In this document: piece by piece, positions 44,587 through 45,864 of the stretch | How the letters are laid out: every line of letters starts with the position of its first letter | Numbering within the stretch: position 1 is the stretch's first letter | Source: Acinetobacter sp. ANC 4862 | GTDB lineage: Bacteria > Pseudomonadota > Gammaproteobacteria > Pseudomonadales > Moraxellaceae | Direction of reading: 5' to 3' | Assembly: GCF_004336635.1 (NCBI RefSeq) | Contig: NZ_SJXH01000027.1 | Location: 1 to 45,864, forward strand | Length of the DNA stretch: 45,864 nt | Translations under genes and position numbers: made by a program | Notes under the pieces: model-generated | The model's input: only the letters and a program-made list of their open reading frames with translations | Told to the model about the DNA's origin: nothing | Database searches by the model: none

Positions 44587-45636
44587 ATGCAACTCAAACC
44601 TTTAGCCAATACCGGAATTTTGGTTCCTGAAATTTGTTTAGGCACCATGACCTTTGGTGAGCAAAATACTCAGGCAGAGGCTTTTCAACAACTTGAATAT
44701 GCTTTAGATCAAGGTCTGTTTTTTTGGGACACAGCTGAAATGTATCCTGTGCCACCAAAACCTGAAACTCAAGGGGCAACCGAAACCATCTTGGGTAATT
44801 GGATCGCAGAGCGTGGCAAACGAGATCAGCTTTTTATTGCTTCAAAAATAGCAGGTCCCTCACAAGGCGGCAGCCACATCCGTGATGGACAAACCCGATT
44901 TACCGCATCCGAGATTAGCTCGGCCATAGATGGTTCCTTAAAACGCTTGCAAAGCGATTATATCGACCTATATCAACTGCATTGGCCACAACGTCCAACC
45001 AATTTCTTTGGCAAGCTCGGTTATGGCAACACTGAAGCCCATCAAGACACAGAAATCACTGCTTTAGAAGAAACCTTAAGCGCTTTAAGTGATGAAATTA
45101 AAAAAGGCCGTATTCGCTATATTGGCCTGTCTAATGAAACCCCTTGGGGAACCTTAAAGTTTTTGCATTTGGCTGAAAAATTAGGCTTGGAAAAATTTGT
45201 CAGTGTGCAAAATCCATATAACCTGTTAAACCGTACCTATGAAATTGGCATGTCAGAAATTGCCCATTATGAAAATGTGGGACTGCTTGCCTATTCACCT
45301 TTAGCTTTCGGTTATTTGACGGGTAAATTCCGTCATGGTGCACGTCCTGCAAACGCACGCGTCACACTCTTTTCTCGTTTTAGCCGCTATAGCAATCCAG
45401 AGAGCGAATGGGCAACCGAACAATATGCTCAACTTGCTGAACGACATGGTTTAACCCTGACACAATTGTCCTTGGCATTTATCAAACAGCAGTTCTTTGT
45501 GACCAGTACCATTATTGGTGCAACCAATCTGGATCAGCTCAAAGAAAATATCCAGGCGTTTGAAATTGATTTATCCGCTGAGGTTTTACAAGGTATTGAG
45601 GATATTCATCGCCAACAGCCTAACCCTGCCCCATAA
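44587..45636 (+). CDS. tas: Aldo/keto reductase, Tas-like
   Basis: 349-aa NADPH-dependent reductase with TIM-barrel fold. The tetrad is visible: Asp and Tyr in WDTAEMYPVPP, Lys in IASKIAGPS, His in QLHWPQRPTN. ICLGTMTFGEQN, the LHWPQRPTNFFGKLGY stretch and LFSRFSRYSNPE are close to E. coli Tas, a protein that suppresses a tyrosine auxotrophy phenotype, with unknown physiological substrate. The ATG at 44587 has AAGGA 9 bp before it and gives MQLKPLANTG; an ATG at 44560 would add nine residues. It follows crp with its own promoter region, about 140 bp away. Confidence 0.92.
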   Translation: MQLKPLANTGILVPEICLGTMTFGEQNTQAEAFQQLEYALDQGLFFWDTAEMYPVPPKPETQGATETILGNWIAERGKRDQLFIASKIAGPSQGGSHIRDGQTRFTASEISSAIDGSLKRLQSDYIDLYQLHWPQRPTNFFGKLGYGNTEAHQDTEITALEETLSALSDEIKKGRIRYIGLSNETPWGTLKFLHLAEKLGLEKFVSVQNPYNLLNRTYEIGMSEIAHYENVGLLAYSPLAFGYLTGKFRHGARPANARVTLFSRFSRYSNPESEWATEQYAQLAERHGLTLTQLSLAFIKQQFFVTSTIIGATNLDQLKENIQAFEIDLSAEVLQGIEDIHRQQPNPAP

Positions 45637-45695
45637 GTGTATATCTCATTCTCCCTTAGGGCATAGGTATCTACACAATTCTCATGTTTTGCGTT

Positions 45696-45721
45696 AAATT
45701 GAGGAGCATGCTCTTCAATTT
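45696..45721. repeat. 26-bp near-perfect palindrome
   Basis: AAATTGA-G-GAGCATGCTC-T-TCAATTT reads as its own reverse complement except for one G/T pair. The centre GAGCATGCTC is perfect. It lies 60 bp after the tas stop and about 60 bp before a possible gene start, which would suit a dimeric regulator's operator. It lacks a T run, so it is not a standard terminator. Confidence 0.65.
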
Positions 45722-45781
45722 AACATCTCTGGCTTAGATCTGCGTCTTATTAAACGCTACAATAGCCTTGTAAAGCTCAAT

Positions 45782-45864
45782 ATGAATCCTCTAGCTTCAC
45801 TTGCTCCTGCAATTAAAGATATTGCCTCTGCCCAAAAAACGAGTTTCGCAACCACACAGGCAGT
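45782..45864 (+). CDS. Possible start of a gene running off the window
   Basis: From ATG 45782 the frame stays open to the edge and encodes MNPLASLAPAIKDIASAQKT then SFATTQA. The segment is alanine-rich and amphipathic. The same frame is open back to about 45698, with no better start codon. No clear ribosome site precedes it (only AAGC). I do not recognise it; it may be a genuine 5' end or chance. Confidence 0.3.
   Translation, partial: MNPLASLAPAIKDIASAQKTSFATTQA

Overview
The window is chromosomal DNA of an Acinetobacter-like gammaproteobacterium (Moraxellaceae), judged from the low GC content, the gene order and the protein sequences. Genus-level placement is an inference; nothing in the window fixes a species. 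Most of it is core genome: about 45 protein genes, no rRNA, tRNA or CRISPR, one insertion-sequence fragment at the left edge and four decayed genes.

Layout. 1-183: 5' end of an IS4-type transposase gene. 275-2131: tsaD, divergent from rpsU and a YqeY-like gene. 2205-8226: minus-strand genes for a small exported protein, a GFA-fold protein, a BepA-like M48 protease, a GhrB-like dehydrogenase coupled to a probable divergent DNA polymerase III psi subunit, and an M48 membrane protein that has lost its zinc ligands. 8317-15443: a long minus-strand run transcribed as nitroreductase, gpsA, sixA, gspL, gspM, pyrD, cvpA, purF. 15672-17630: a small lipoprotein, then a DEAD-box RNA helicase and a cold-shock protein. 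18013-20785: a TusA-like protein, rpoH, a DUF423 protein, thiS and thiG. 20825-24764: an accessory block (monooxygenase, mdaB, GST, SulP transporter, broken EamA transporter) between thiG and trmB. 24991-28904: trmB, a methyltransferase, a DUF2520 gene with one stop codon, and an OmpA-family protein. 29068-34342: pyrB with its non-catalytic partner pyrC', an unknown 114-aa gene, and rlmKL. 34384-36141: two decayed genes. 36255-39819: an acetyltransferase / GH3 ligase / acetyltransferase cassette. 40038-42620: clpB with a sigma-32-type promoter. 43118-45636: an OsmC-like gene divergent from crp, then a Tas-like aldo/keto reductase. A possible gene start lies at the right edge.

How the genes work together. 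Nucleotide synthesis is represented by pyrD-cvpA-purF and pyrB-pyrC'. Thiamine thiazole synthesis is represented by thiSG. Protein quality control is represented by rpoH, clpB and BepA; rpoH and one of its likely targets, clpB, are both here. RNA modification and turnover are represented by tsaD, trmB, rlmKL and the RhlB-like helicase. The least explained parts are the GNAT-GH3-GNAT cassette, the zinc-less M48/TerB-like membrane protein and the HolD-like protein.
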